This document shows, piece by piece, positions 14,958 through 24,168 of a stretch of 64,000 nucleotides of DNA. The position numbers were made by a program, and so were the translations under genes. The number at the start of each line of letters is the position of its first letter. Within the stretch, counting starts at the first letter, position 1. The stretch spans positions 186,001 through 250,000 of the forward strand of contig DATMRS010000022.1 of the NCBI GenBank assembly GCA_035566015.1, written 5' to 3'. This DNA comes from DATMRS01 sp035566015. Its GTDB lineage: Bacteria > Pseudomonadota > Alphaproteobacteria > Sphingomonadales > Sphingomonadaceae. A model generated the notes under the pieces. It worked only from the letters and a program-made list of their open reading frames with translations, had not been told where the DNA came from and did not search any database.

Positions 14958-17543
14958 ATGAGTGTGCGTACCACCTGCGCTTATTGCGGCGTCGGCTGCG
15001 GCGTGCTTGCCAGCCCAACTGGCGCGCGGACGGCGACGATCGCAGGCGACCCCGATCATCCCGCGAATCGCGGCCGGCTATGTTCCAAGGGCACGCATCT
15101 CGATGAGACGATCGGGCTGGAAAACCGCCTGCTCCACCCGATGATCGGCAAGCGCCGGGTGCGCTGGGACAAGGCGCTCGATCTCGTCGCGAAGCGTTTC
15201 CGCGAGACGATCGCGCGGCATGGCCCCAACAGCGTCGCCTTCTATGTCTCGGGCCAGTTGCTGACCGAGGATTATTATGTCGCCAACAAGCTGATGAAGG
15301 GCTTCATCGGTTCCGCCAATATCGACACCAATTCGCGGCTGTGCATGTCGAGCGCGGTCGCCGGCCATATCCGCGCGTTCGGCGAGGACGTCGTCGCCGG
15401 CAGCTATGACGATATCGACGCGGCCGACCTGATCGTGCTGGTCGGCTCCAATACTGCCTGGTGCCATCCGATCGTGTATCAGCGCATCCGCGCGCGCTGC
15501 GAGGCGGGCGCCAGGCTGGTGGTGATCGATCCCCGCCGCACCGAAACCGCCGACGAGGCCGATTGCCACCTCGCGCTCCGGCCCGGGACTGACGTGGCGC
15601 TGATGAACGGCTTGCTCGCTTATTGTCGGCGCGAGGGCGTTCTCGACGCGGCGTTCCTGGCCGATCATGTCGCGGTGCCGGAGGGATTCTGGGAGGCGCT
15701 TGAGGCAGGGCATGACCTGTGGAGCGTCGCGCGAACCTGCGACCTGCCGCCGGCCGACCTCAAGCGTTTCTACAACCTGTTCGCCGCCAGTCCACGCACC
15801 GTCACGCTGTTCAGCCAGGGGATCAACCAGTCGGTCGCCGGCACCGATCAGGTCAATGCGATCATCAACGTCCATCTCGCCACCGGTCGCATCGGCAAGC
15901 CGGGCGCCACGCCTTTCTCGATCACCGGCCAGCCCAATGCGATGGGCGGGCGCGAAGTCGGCGGGCTCGCCTCGACGCTTGCCGCGCATCGCGGCTTTGC
16001 GGCGGAAGATATCGCCGATGTCGGCCGCTTCTGGGCCGCACCCGCCATGGCGATGAAGCCGGGCCTCAAGGCGGTCGACCTGTTCCGCGCGGCGGGCGAG
16101 GGGCGGATCAAGGCGCTGTGGATCATGGCGACCAACCCGGCAGTGTCGCTGCCCGATGCCGGCGCGGTGCGTGCGGCGCTGGCCGGCTGCCCGTTCGTCG
16201 TCGTTTCCGACGTGATCGCCGAGACCGACACCAGCCGCTTCGCCCATGTCCGCCTGCCCGCCGCCGCCTGGGGCGAGAAAGACGGCACCGTCACCAATTC
16301 CGAGCGCATGGTGAGCCGCCAGCGTGCCTTCCTGCCGCTGCCCGGGGAGGCGCGACCCGACTGGTGGATCGTTGCGGAAGTCGCGCGGCGGATGGGCTGG
16401 CGCGCCGCCTTCGCTTATGATCGTCCCGTTGATATCTGGCGCGAACATGCCCGGTTGACGACCTATCGCAACGGCGGCCAACGGCTGTTGGACCTCAAAG
16501 GGCGAACGGCGATCGGCAATGCCGATTACGACGCCATGGCGCCGTTCCGCTGGGCGGACGCGCCGTTCGCCGACGGCCGCTTCGCGACTCCCGCCGGCAA
16601 GGCGCGGCTGATCCCCGTCGCGCAGCGTGCGGTTGCAAAGCCGTTGCCGCGCTGGCCGTTGACGCTCAATACCGGCCGTTACCGCGATCAGTGGCACACG
16701 ATGACGCGCACCGGCCTCAGCCCGAAGCTTGCCCGTCACCGCGAGGAGCCGTTGGTCGAGGTCCACCCCGTAGACGCGGAGCGCTTCGGCCTTGTCGATG
16801 GCGGACTGGCGCGCGTCGCCACGCCGCAGGGCGACAGCCTGTTTCGCGTCAGCGTCAGCGACGCGCAGCGCCCCGGTGAACTCTTCACGCCGATCCACTG
16901 GACTGACCGGCAATCAACCGGCGGCCGCACCGGTCTGCTGCCGCGCGCGGCCACCGACCCGAGATCGGGCCAGCCCGGTTTCAAGATGACGCCCGCGCGG
17001 ATCGCGGCCGTCGCCACCGAATGGCGGGCCTTCCTGATCGCGCGGGATGCCGCGACGGCGCCCGACTGCCTGTGGGCGACCCGCATCGCCGTGCCCGGCG
17101 GCGTGCTGTTCGAACTGGCTGGAGACGGCGACCCGGCGGCGCTCGAAAATGCCCTCCCGAAGGGCAATCGCGTGGAGGTGAGCGATGCCGTGCGAGGCAC
17201 CCGGCGCATCGCCGTGCTGGACGCCGGGCGGTTGGCGGCCGTGCTGTTCGTGACGCGAACCGGTGCGTTGCCGAGCCGCGACTGGCTGATCGCGCAACTC
17301 GGGGTCGAGCATGGCCCGCAGGTGCTCGCCGGCCGCGCGCCGGGCGATCAGCCCGACGGTGGGCCGATCGTCTGCACCTGCTTCGATGTCGGACTGAAGA
17401 CGATCCTCGCGGCGATCCGCGAGCAACGCCTTGCCGACGTCGCGGCGATCGGGGAGGCGCTCGGCGCGGGCACCAATTGCGGCTCGTGCCGCCCGGCGCT
17501 CACCCGGATTCTCGCGGAAGACAAGGTGGCGGCCCATGGATGA
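14958..17543 (+). CDS. nasA: assimilatory nitrate reductase, catalytic subunit (molybdopterin)
   Basis: An 861-residue bis-MGD enzyme of the NasA/NarB group. The N-terminal [4Fe-4S] ligands are Cys7, Cys10, Cys14 and Cys42 (CAYCGVGC ... LCSKG). Molybdopterin domains follow, with SNTAWCHPIVYQRIR and ITGQPNAMGGREVGGL as family landmarks. The C-terminus (about 795-850) adds a BFD-like [2Fe-2S] segment (VCTCFDVG ... NCGSCRPAL), as in NasA of Klebsiella type. There is no Tat signal, so it works in the cytoplasm, reducing nitrate to nitrite. The stop overlaps the cobA start. The moaA gene at 22964-23980 contributes to its cofactor. Confidence 0.93.
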   Translation: MSVRTTCAYCGVGCGVLASPTGARTATIAGDPDHPANRGRLCSKGTHLDETIGLENRLLHPMIGKRRVRWDKALDLVAKRFRETIARHGPNSVAFYVSGQLLTEDYYVANKLMKGFIGSANIDTNSRLCMSSAVAGHIRAFGEDVVAGSYDDIDAADLIVLVGSNTAWCHPIVYQRIRARCEAGARLVVIDPRRTETADEADCHLALRPGTDVALMNGLLAYCRREGVLDAAFLADHVAVPEGFWEALEAGHDLWSVARTCDLPPADLKRFYNLFAASPRTVTLFSQGINQSVAGTDQVNAIINVHLATGRIGKPGATPFSITGQPNAMGGREVGGLASTLAAHRGFAAEDIADVGRFWAAPAMAMKPGLKAVDLFRAAGEGRIKALWIMATNPAVSLPDAGAVRAALAGCPFVVVSDVIAETDTSRFAHVRLPAAAWGEKDGTVTNSERMVSRQRAFLPLPGEARPDWWIVAEVARRMGWRAAFAYDRPVDIWREHARLTTYRNGGQRLLDLKGRTAIGNADYDAMAPFRWADAPFADGRFATPAGKARLIPVAQRAVAKPLPRWPLTLNTGRYRDQWHTMTRTGLSPKLARHREEPLVEVHPVDAERFGLVDGGLARVATPQGDSLFRVSVSDAQRPGELFTPIHWTDRQSTGGRTGLLPRAATDPRSGQPGFKMTPARIAAVATEWRAFLIARDAATAPDCLWATRIAVPGGVLFELAGDGDPAALENALPKGNRVEVSDAVRGTRRIAVLDAGRLAAVLFVTRTGALPSRDWLIAQLGVEHGPQVLAGRAPGDQPDGGPIVCTCFDVGLKTILAAIREQRLADVAAIGEALGAGTNCGSCRPALTRILAEDKVAAHG

Positions 17544-18366
17544 CGATTTTGCCCCCGGCATGGTCTGGCTGGTCGGGGCTGGCCCCGGCGATCCCGACCT
17601 CCTTACCCGCAAGGCGGAGCGGCTGTTGGCTCGTGCCGAAATCGTGTTCCACGACGCGCTGGTCGGCCCCGGCGTGCTCGCGCTCGCCGCGACGGCCGAG
17701 TTGATCGGCGTCGGCAAGCGTTCCGGCCGGCATTCGAAGGACCAGGGCACGATCGACGCGCTGATCGTCGCGGCGGCGCTTGCAGGCAAGCGGGTGGTAC
17801 GGCTCAAGGGCGGAGACCCGTCGATCTTCGGCCGATCGGCGGAGGAAGTAATGGCCTGCGTGGCGCATGGCGTGCCGGTACGCATCTGCCCCGGAATCAC
17901 CACGGCGAGCGCGGCGGCGGCGAGCGGGCTCGCCTCGCTCACGCTGCGCGGCCGTGTCCGCCAACTCACCTTCCTGACCGCGCACGCCTGCGGCGGCCAA
18001 CCGCTCGGCCTCGACTGGAAGGCGCTCGCGGGCGCCGACACCACGCTCGCAATCTATATGGGCCGCGCCGCCGCGCCCGCGATCGCCGCCGCGCTGATCG
18101 CCGCCGGCCGTTCGCCCGATACGCCGGTGATAATCGCGGTCGATGTCTCGCTTCCGACCGAACGCCTGCTACGCGGCCGCCTCGACGCGCTGGGCTTCCT
18201 CGTCAGAACGATCGGTGACGACGATCCGACGCTGTTGCTGATCGGCGACGCCTGCGAACCGCTCCGGCGGATCGCGCTCCACAGCCCTAGGCTGCGAAGC
18301 CAGGGTCAAGGCGATATGCCTTTCGTAGTAAGGCAGGCCAAGCAAAGCTGTTGGCAATCGCCTTGA
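17536..18366 (+). CDS. cobA: uroporphyrinogen-III C-methyltransferase
   Basis: The 276-residue protein carries the SAM-dependent tetrapyrrole methylase motifs VGAGPGDPDLLT (about 13-24), RLKGGDPSIFGR and PGITTASAAAASG. It makes precorrin-2, the precursor of siroheme needed by NirB. The ATG at 17536 overlaps the nitrate reductase stop by eight bases. The catalytic fold ends around the LLLIGDA segment; about 30 extra residues (RLRSQGQGDMPF...) run on into the opposite-strand aldolase gene, giving an 80-base convergent overlap, so the tail is probably unstructured. Confidence 0.92.
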   Translation: MDDDFAPGMVWLVGAGPGDPDLLTRKAERLLARAEIVFHDALVGPGVLALAATAELIGVGKRSGRHSKDQGTIDALIVAAALAGKRVVRLKGGDPSIFGRSAEEVMACVAHGVPVRICPGITTASAAAASGLASLTLRGRVRQLTFLTAHACGGQPLGLDWKALAGADTTLAIYMGRAAAPAIAAALIAAGRSPDTPVIIAVDVSLPTERLLRGRLDALGFLVRTIGDDDPTLLLIGDACEPLRRIALHSPRLRSQGQGDMPFVVRQAKQSCWQSP

Positions 18367-19102
18367 CCCCTGCTTTACCCTGTTCGCTCGTGATTTCCGG
18401 CACGTCCTGTTTCGGCTTGTTGATGTTCTGCGGCCCGGCTGTCAGGGCCAGAACCTGGGCCTCACACGCTCGCTCGAAGAAATAGAGCCTCAGAAATGCT
18501 TCGCCGACGGTTTCGCCTACAGCCAAGGTACCGTGATTGCGCAGCAGCATCGAGTGCTTGTCACCCATGTCCGCGACCAGCCGTTCGCGTTCGTCAAGAT
18601 CGACAGCTATCCCCTCGAAATCATGGAAGGCCACGTCGTCGCGGATCGCCATCGCCGTCTGGGTGAGCGGCAACAATCCGTCGAAATGGGCCGAGACCGC
18701 CTGACCGTAAGGCGTGTGCAGGTGCATCACCGCATGGGCATCCGGCCGGTTCATGTGCAAAGCGGAATGAATGACGAACCCGGCGGGGTTTGTGGCGTAG
18801 GGCGTCGGCATCACCGGCTGACCTTCAATGTCGACCTTGACCAGACTCGAGGCGGTGATCTCCTCGAACATCAGGTTCAGCGGATTGAGAAGAAAATGGT
18901 GATCCGGCCCAGGCACGCGGGCGGAGAGATGCGTGAATATGAGATCGTCCCAGCCAAAATGGGCCACCAAGCGATAGGCGGCGGCGAGATCGACCCGGAT
19001 CGCCCATTCCTCGTCGCTCACCTGATCCCGGACTGGTATCGCAATGGTTGGCGTTCCGGCCGTCGTTTGTGCCAGCCCATTAAAAGCATTCGTGCGTGCC
19101 AT
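18287..19102 (-). CDS. class II aldolase/adducin-family protein
   Basis: A 271-residue member of the class II aldolase/adducin family. The zinc-site region is recognisable: HLHTPYGQAV (about residues 130-140) and a later RNHGTLAVGETVGEAF. The fold covers fuculose-phosphate aldolases, dehydratases and decarboxylases, so the reaction is open. The ATG at 19102 is preferred because GAAGGA precedes it at good spacing; another in-frame ATG at 19135 overlaps the upstream gene and lacks an RBS. It is 29 bases after the TauD-like gene on the same strand, so they form an operon. Its 3' end overlaps cobA. Confidence 0.85.
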   Translation of the reverse strand: MARTNAFNGLAQTTAGTPTIAIPVRDQVSDEEWAIRVDLAAAYRLVAHFGWDDLIFTHLSARVPGPDHHFLLNPLNLMFEEITASSLVKVDIEGQPVMPTPYATNPAGFVIHSALHMNRPDAHAVMHLHTPYGQAVSAHFDGLLPLTQTAMAIRDDVAFHDFEGIAVDLDERERLVADMGDKHSMLLRNHGTLAVGETVGEAFLRLYFFERACEAQVLALTAGPQNINKPKQDVPEITSEQGKAGVKAIANSFAWPALLRKAYRLDPGFAA

Positions 19103-19131
19103 CGATCGGTCCTTCGTGCCGCTGCCCTTCC

Positions 19132-20166
19132 TCAATGCCGCACACCCAAGGCGACGAAGATCTTCCTCGTCCCGTGGAAGGGCGATCGGCCGTGGGCTCG
19201 CAGGATGTTGTCGAGGATGAGCAGTTCCCCTTCCTGCAAGGCTATCCGAAACGTCTGCTCTTCCAGCCGTTTGTGAATGAACAGCGCATCATCGTCGTCC
19301 AGCGGCGAACCGTCATCGCGGACAGCCGTATCAAGCGTTTCGGGCGCCTCCGTCATGGCGGCCTGCATTCTGTTCCAGTCATCGACACGCCCGTCCATTT
19401 TGGCCAGGTAGGACTGGATCACCGGAAGATAAGCGAAAGCCTGCGTGCACCAGATCTCGCCATGGATCGGGTGCTGACGGAAAAACGGGAACGGTTCCTG
19501 AAGAACCTCCAGGAAATCATCGTCGGTCCAGCGCAACTCCCAATTGCGCTCGGCCGCAATGGCGCGCGCCTCATCCCGATCCGACGTGCCGATCATGTCG
19601 TTCCAGCATCGCCGCAGCCGGAACATGCCATGGCCGATTCCCCGCGGCGGCATGAACCGGCGCAACCGCGCTGTCCGGCCCCGATATTTCTCAAAGACCC
19701 AGTCCGGCAAGGTTCGCGTGAACTGGACCATGTCGCCAACCAGATTGGTCTTCTGATCCTGCGATGCGGCGGAACTGCAGAACAGCGAAATATAGTCGGG
19801 AATCATCGCCACATAGGTCATCTCCTGATGGAGCGGGATCGTGACGTCGGGCGGCATCTCGGTGGACTTGAAGACATGCTCCGCCACCGGCGCGGATCGG
19901 ATCGCCGTTCCCCCCACATAGGAAGAAAAGGGCTTATGGCCGATCGATGAGAGAAAGGCCGACAAATCCGCTGCCGTCCGCATATCCGACCTTATCAGGA
20001 GCGCGCCTTCCCGATCGACGACGTCGAAAATCGCGCGTCCGAGTTCCGCGTCGCGGAGCGTGCCACGACGGCTCGGCCCATGGAGATCGAGCGTCGAGAT
20101 GTACGTGCCAAGCGGGAGGTCAATCTTGCCAAGATCGAGTGCATGAAAGGCCAACGCCGTAGCCAT
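19132..20166 (-). CDS. TauD/TfdA-like Fe(II)/2-oxoglutarate dioxygenase
   Basis: The 344-residue protein belongs to the TauD/clavaminate-synthase-like group. The iron ligands appear as HQE in IPLHQEMTY (about residue 113) and the distal His in ILRAHGRSPFHGTRK, with the Arg that binds 2-oxoglutarate in the same motif (about 325-336). Such enzymes hydroxylate small substrates and also decorate natural products. It is the first gene of a two-gene unit with the class II aldolase and is divergent from an LhgO-like oxidoreductase. An LhgO-like enzyme could recycle a 2-hydroxyacid; the pathway is not identified. Confidence 0.83.
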   Translation of the reverse strand: MATALAFHALDLGKIDLPLGTYISTLDLHGPSRRGTLRDAELGRAIFDVVDREGALLIRSDMRTAADLSAFLSSIGHKPFSSYVGGTAIRSAPVAEHVFKSTEMPPDVTIPLHQEMTYVAMIPDYISLFCSSAASQDQKTNLVGDMVQFTRTLPDWVFEKYRGRTARLRRFMPPRGIGHGMFRLRRCWNDMIGTSDRDEARAIAAERNWELRWTDDDFLEVLQEPFPFFRQHPIHGEIWCTQAFAYLPVIQSYLAKMDGRVDDWNRMQAAMTEAPETLDTAVRDDGSPLDDDDALFIHKRLEEQTFRIALQEGELLILDNILRAHGRSPFHGTRKIFVALGVRH

Positions 20167-20233
20167 ACCGCTCCGCCCTCTCCTATAGTTTGAACAGGTT
20201 TTACACTGGGGCGGCGACCATCGTCCAATGATA

Positions 20234-20247
20234 GTTGTGCATACAAC
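20234..20247. promoter_or_regulatory. operator-like inverted repeat between divergent genes
   Basis: GTTGT-GCAT-ACAAC is a perfect 5-bp inverted repeat in the 140-base gap between the tauD-like gene (start 20166) and the FAD oxidoreductase (start 20307). The TTGT...ACAA form resembles GntR/FadR-type operators. No regulator gene lies next to it. It could control both directions. Confidence 0.4.
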
Positions 20248-20306
20248 CTAACCGGGCGCGTGTTGCGGCGCCTTCCATGCCTGTCGCCTTGCGTTAATGA
20301 TGGGGA

Positions 20307-21413
20307 ATGGACGAGGTGGGCGCAATCGTTGTGGGGGCAGGCGTAGTGGGGCTTGCGGTCGCCCGGGCGCTGGCGCTCGCCGGCCACGAAGTGATGATCC
20401 TTGAGCGCGAGCGCCAGTTCGGCACAATCACCTCCGCGCGTAACAGCGGTGTGATCCATGCCGGGCTCTATTATCCTGATGGATCGCTGAAGGCGGAACT
20501 CTGTGTTGAAGGGCGCCGCCTTCTCTACGATTTCTGCGAGAGGCGAGGCGTTGCCCATCGGCGCTGCGGCAAGCTGATCATTGCCGCAAGCGAGGAGGAA
20601 TTTCCCGCGCTCGACGCAGTGATGGCGCGCGGCGCCGGGGTCGGGGTCAAGGACCTTGTGCGACTTGGTCCCGCCGAGGCCCGCCTGCTCGAACCGGCTC
20701 TGGCCTGCGCGGGCGCCGTCCACTCACCCTCAAGCGGCATCATCGACCAGCACGGCCTGATGCTGGCGCTGCTCGGCGAGGCCGAAGGCCATGGGGCAAT
20801 GCTGGTGTGCGGCGCGCCGGTCGATGCCATCGCGAAGTCCCAGTCTTGCTGGGCAGTGCGGGTCGGAGAAACACGCCTCGCAACGCCGATCCTCGTCAAC
20901 GCCGCCGGGCTTGGCGCGCAAGCGCTGGCGCAGACGATCGAGGCGCTCGATCCGAAGCTGGTGCCGCCGCTGTTTCTCGCAAAGGGATGCTATTTTTCCT
21001 ACGCAGGACGAGTGCCGTTTTCACGGCTGATCTATCCGGTGCCCGGGCCCGCAAGCCTTGGTACCCATTTCACCCTGGATCTTGGTGGACAGGCGCGCTT
21101 CGGGCCGGATATCCATTGGGTTGATACGATCGACTATACCGTCGACCCGGACCTGAAGCCGGAGTTCCTTGCCGCAGCACGGCGGATCTGGCCGGATGCC
21201 GAGGAAAATCGGCTCCAGCCCGCTTATGCCGGCATCCGCCCAAAGCTGGCCGGGCCGGGCATGGAACCTGCGGATTTCGTCCTGCAGGACGAGAAGGTCC
21301 ATGGTCTTTCCGGCCTCATCAATCTGTTCGGGATCGAATCGCCGGGGCTAACCGCATCGCTGGCGATTGCCGCGCGGGTGGCGGCGATGGTCGGCGCACC
21401 TACTCATCGCTGA
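20307..21413 (+). CDS. NAD(P)/FAD-dependent oxidoreductase, L-2-hydroxyglutarate oxidase (LhgO)-like
   Basis: A 368-residue flavoprotein with an N-terminal dinucleotide-binding motif (VVGAGVVGLAVARAL, about 9-23), the SARNSGVIHAGLYYPDGSLKA segment typical of LhgO/L2HGDH, and a C-terminal NLFGIESPGLTASLAIA motif. The family oxidises L-2-hydroxyacids, classically L-2-hydroxyglutarate to 2-oxoglutarate, passing electrons to quinone. 2-Oxoglutarate is also the co-substrate of the dioxygenase encoded divergently. The sequence cannot prove the hydroxyacid used. Confidence 0.85.
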   Translation: MDEVGAIVVGAGVVGLAVARALALAGHEVMILERERQFGTITSARNSGVIHAGLYYPDGSLKAELCVEGRRLLYDFCERRGVAHRRCGKLIIAASEEEFPALDAVMARGAGVGVKDLVRLGPAEARLLEPALACAGAVHSPSSGIIDQHGLMLALLGEAEGHGAMLVCGAPVDAIAKSQSCWAVRVGETRLATPILVNAAGLGAQALAQTIEALDPKLVPPLFLAKGCYFSYAGRVPFSRLIYPVPGPASLGTHFTLDLGGQARFGPDIHWVDTIDYTVDPDLKPEFLAAARRIWPDAEENRLQPAYAGIRPKLAGPGMEPADFVLQDEKVHGLSGLINLFGIESPGLTASLAIAARVAAMVGAPTHR

Positions 21414-21476
21414 CAGGAAAGTGGGCATGGTTGACCGGCGAACATCGTCAAGCAGCGGCCGGCATAAGCAGTCGGG

Positions 21477-21821
21477 TCAGCGGTCGGCGGCGATGATTTC
21501 GATAATTAGCGGAGCACCACCAGCGGCGATTGCAAGCAGGCGGTCAATATTCGGATGCGCGCCCGGGCGGTTGCGCGCATCGGCCGTATGCTCCGCGAAT
21601 ACGAGCAAGCCATGTTCGGCCGCCTTCGCATCCAACGCGCCGAAGACCTGTCTCAAATACTGATAGACAGCCAGCGAGCCTTGCTTGCCCGGCTCATTTT
21701 CGATGCTGGCCATCACAACGCCCTTCCCGTTGGCGAGGTCGATGCGTTGCACGCCATCGACAGGCGGTAATTGCCGAAGATTATCCTTAAATGTCGCGCT
21801 AGGTTGAATCACTGCCAGCAT
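21477..21821 (-). CDS. small conserved-looking protein of unknown function
   Basis: A 114-residue soluble protein. It has a predicted strand-rich start (LAVIQPSATFKDNLRQL), then NGKGVVMASIENEPGKQGSLAVYQYLRQVF and a hydrophobic end (GGAPLIIEIIAA). There is no signal peptide, membrane segment or cysteine motif. Codon use is normal for the region, which supports it as a real gene. I do not recognise the family. It is convergent with the LhgO-like gene and isolated. Confidence 0.6.
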   Translation of the reverse strand: MLAVIQPSATFKDNLRQLPPVDGVQRIDLANGKGVVMASIENEPGKQGSLAVYQYLRQVFGALDAKAAEHGLLVFAEHTADARNRPGAHPNIDRLLAIAAGGAPLIIEIIAADR

Positions 21822-22063
21822 TCTCGAATTCCTGAGTAAGTTGCGCTGGCCTTTAACACCCTCTTTGTATGTCCGCTATGAAGGCGCGGAGATATGCAAT
21901 TGAATACTAGGCGGCAGGCTTGATCTCGACAGCGCTGCCGAAACGAAGAGCGTCGCGGCGCGGTCAATGCGCTCGGCACGAAACGTTCAATATAATAGCA
22001 GAAATCTTACCTCGTCAGGCCTGGGCGAGGGAAGCGCCAGCGCAAAGCACCGAGAATAGAAAA

Positions 22064-22138
22064 TGGCTCCCCGGGCCTGATTCGAACAGGCGGCCGTCCG
22101 ATTAACAGTCGGATGCTCTACCGCTGAGCTACCGGGGA
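22064..22138 (-). tRNA. tRNA-Asn(GTT)
   Basis: Read on the minus strand, the acceptor stem is TCCCCGG (22138-22132) paired with CCGGGGA (22074-22068), followed by discriminator G and an encoded CCA (22066-22064). The anticodon loop CTGTTAA carries GTT, and the T-loop is GTTCGAATC. Total length is 75 with CCA. The 240 bases on its 3' side (21822-22063) show no gene or clear terminator. Confidence 0.96.
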
Positions 22139-22190
22139 ACGATGCGGAGGCGCGCCTATAGCAGTGGGTTTGCCGGCGTTGCAAGAGGGC

Positions 22191-22967
22191 TCAGACGGCG
22201 AATTGTTCCATCGTTATGCGATCGTCCAGCGCATGCTCGGGATCGAACAGGAGATGCAGCGAATTGGTGCGGTCCATCGACACCGAGACGGTCGCGACGT
22301 CGCGTACCTCGCGCTGGTCGGCGACGGCGCTGACCGGGCGTTTCACGGGGTCGAGCACGCGGAAGGTGACGTGCGAGCGGTCGGGCAGGATCGCACCGCG
22401 CCAGCGGCGGGGGCGGAAGGGGCTGATCGGCGTCAGCGCCACCATCGCCGATTCGAGCGGCAGAATCGGTCCCTGCGCGGAAAGATTGTACGCCGTCGAT
22501 CCCGCCGGCGTCGCCACGAGGACGCCGTCACACACCAGTTCGGGCAGGACGATGCGCTCGTCGACTCTGACCTCGAGCTTCGCGGTCTGGCGCGTCTCGC
22601 GCAGCAGCGAGACTTCGTTGAGCGCGGGATAGGAGACCTTGTCGCCGTCCACCGTCTGCACATCCATCCTGAGTGGCGTCACCGTGAAAGAGCGCGCCCG
22701 TGCGATCCGGTTCTCGATCAGGTCGGGGCTCCACTCGTTCATCAGGAAGCCGACCGTGCCGAGATTCATGCCGAAGACGGGCAGGATGCGCCGCCGGTCG
22801 AGCATCGAATGGAGCGTCTGGAGGAGGAAGCCGTCGCCGCCCAACGCAACGATCAACGTTGCCTGATCGGCCGAAACCCATTCGTAGCGATTGCGCAGCA
22901 CCGAGGCGGCGGCCTGTGCCGCCTCGGTGGGCGAGACGATCAGCGCCAACCGCTGCTCGTCGATCAT
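22191..22967 (-). CDS. nadK: NAD kinase
   Basis: A 258-residue protein with the NAD-kinase ATP site GGDGF (LIVALGGDGFLLQTL, about residues 39-53), the NLGTVGFLMNE substrate loop, the NE motif (ALNEVSLLR) and TPAGSTAYNLSAQGPI. It phosphorylates NAD to NADP. The ATG overlaps the moaA stop by four bases (ATGA), so it is co-translated as the second gene of a moaA-nadK unit. The family is universal and the length is normal. Confidence 0.95.
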   Translation of the reverse strand: MIDEQRLALIVSPTEAAQAAASVLRNRYEWVSADQATLIVALGGDGFLLQTLHSMLDRRRILPVFGMNLGTVGFLMNEWSPDLIENRIARARSFTVTPLRMDVQTVDGDKVSYPALNEVSLLRETRQTAKLEVRVDERIVLPELVCDGVLVATPAGSTAYNLSAQGPILPLESAMVALTPISPFRPRRWRGAILPDRSHVTFRVLDPVKRPVSAVADQREVRDVATVSVSMDRTNSLHLLFDPEHALDDRITMEQFAV

Positions 22968-23980
22968 CCGCCGGTCACGCTCATATGGCGTTCGACGGCG
23001 GGCGCCTCGGCCCGCCGGTCGATATGGAAGGCGTGACGGAGCGGTTTTGCGGCCATCGCCTCGTCGAGCAAGGCGTCGAGCGAGGCGCGCCCGCCGCTGC
23101 GCAGCGCGGCCTTGAGGTCGACGCGATCATCATGGCCGAGGCACATATAGAGACGCCCAGTCGCGGTGACGCGCACCCGGTTGCAGCCGTCGCAGAAATT
23201 ATGTGTGAGCGGAGTGATGAAGCCAATTCGTGCACCCAATTCCTCGACGCGATGATAACGCGCGGGGCCGCCCGTCTGCTCGGCAAGCGGCGTCAGCGTG
23301 AAGCGCGACGCGATGTCGGCGCGCACACCATCGAGCGGCAGGTAGCGATCGATCCGGTCCTCCTCGACCGCGCCGAGCGGCATCGTCTCGATCAAGGTGA
23401 GATCATGCCCCTCCGCCGCGCACCAGCGCAGCATCGGTTCGATCTCCGCTTCATTGAGGCCCTTCAGCGCCACCATGTTGATCTTGACGCGGAGGCCGGC
23501 TGCCTTGGCCGCAGCGATGCCCGCGAGGACCTTGTCGACATCGCCCCAGCGCGTGATGTGGCGGAAAAGCGCGGGGTCGCGGCTGTCGAGGCTGACATTC
23601 ACCCGCCGTATTCCGGCCTCGGCCAGTGTGTCCGCCTGCTTGGCGAGCTGCGTGCCGTTGGTCGTGAGGGTCAGTTCGTCGAGCCCCTGGCCCAGATGGC
23701 GGCCGATCATCATCGCCAGATCGGGGACGCCGCGCCGGATCAGCGGTTCGCCGCCCGTCAGGCGAATCTTGCGCACGCCGCGGGCGATGAAGGCATCGGC
23801 GAGTTCGGCAATCTCCTCGATCGAGAGGATTTCGGCCTTGGGCATGAAGGTCATCGCCTCGCCCATGCAATAGCGGCAGCGCAGGTCGCACCGGTCGGTG
23901 ACGGAAATGCGCAGATAGGTGATTCGCCGGCCGAAGCCGTCGATCAGCGGCCGCGAGGCGGGCGTGAAGTCCTGTCCCAT
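22964..23980 (-). CDS. moaA: GTP 3',8-cyclase MoaA (molybdenum cofactor)
   Basis: A 338-residue radical-SAM enzyme. The N-terminal cluster motif is CDLRCRYC (Cys32, Cys36, Cys39 by count), followed by LTGGEPLIRRG. The C-terminal second [4Fe-4S] motif is FCDGCNRVRVTATGRLYMC. The protein ends in Gly-Gly, the C-terminal tail known to matter for MoaA activity. It makes the first intermediate of molybdopterin, needed by the nitrate reductase at 14958-17543. It is divergent from the EAL protein gene. Confidence 0.95.
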   Translation of the reverse strand: MGQDFTPASRPLIDGFGRRITYLRISVTDRCDLRCRYCMGEAMTFMPKAEILSIEEIAELADAFIARGVRKIRLTGGEPLIRRGVPDLAMMIGRHLGQGLDELTLTTNGTQLAKQADTLAEAGIRRVNVSLDSRDPALFRHITRWGDVDKVLAGIAAAKAAGLRVKINMVALKGLNEAEIEPMLRWCAAEGHDLTLIETMPLGAVEEDRIDRYLPLDGVRADIASRFTLTPLAEQTGGPARYHRVEELGARIGFITPLTHNFCDGCNRVRVTATGRLYMCLGHDDRVDLKAALRSGGRASLDALLDEAMAAKPLRHAFHIDRRAEAPAVERHMSVTGG

Positions 23981-24168
23981 GCCGAACAGCTAGGGCGATG
24001 TGGCCGTAACGGCAAGGGGATGCCGATTTTTGGCCGCTTTGATAGCCCCTTTGCATCTTCCATCTGGTGCAGGCGGGCCAAGTGGCTGTACGCTTGGTCA
24101 CGAATTGTCAGGAATTGGCCGGCCAGGGGGAATGTCGGCTGCGATGGATATCCGGAAATGAACCTGAC

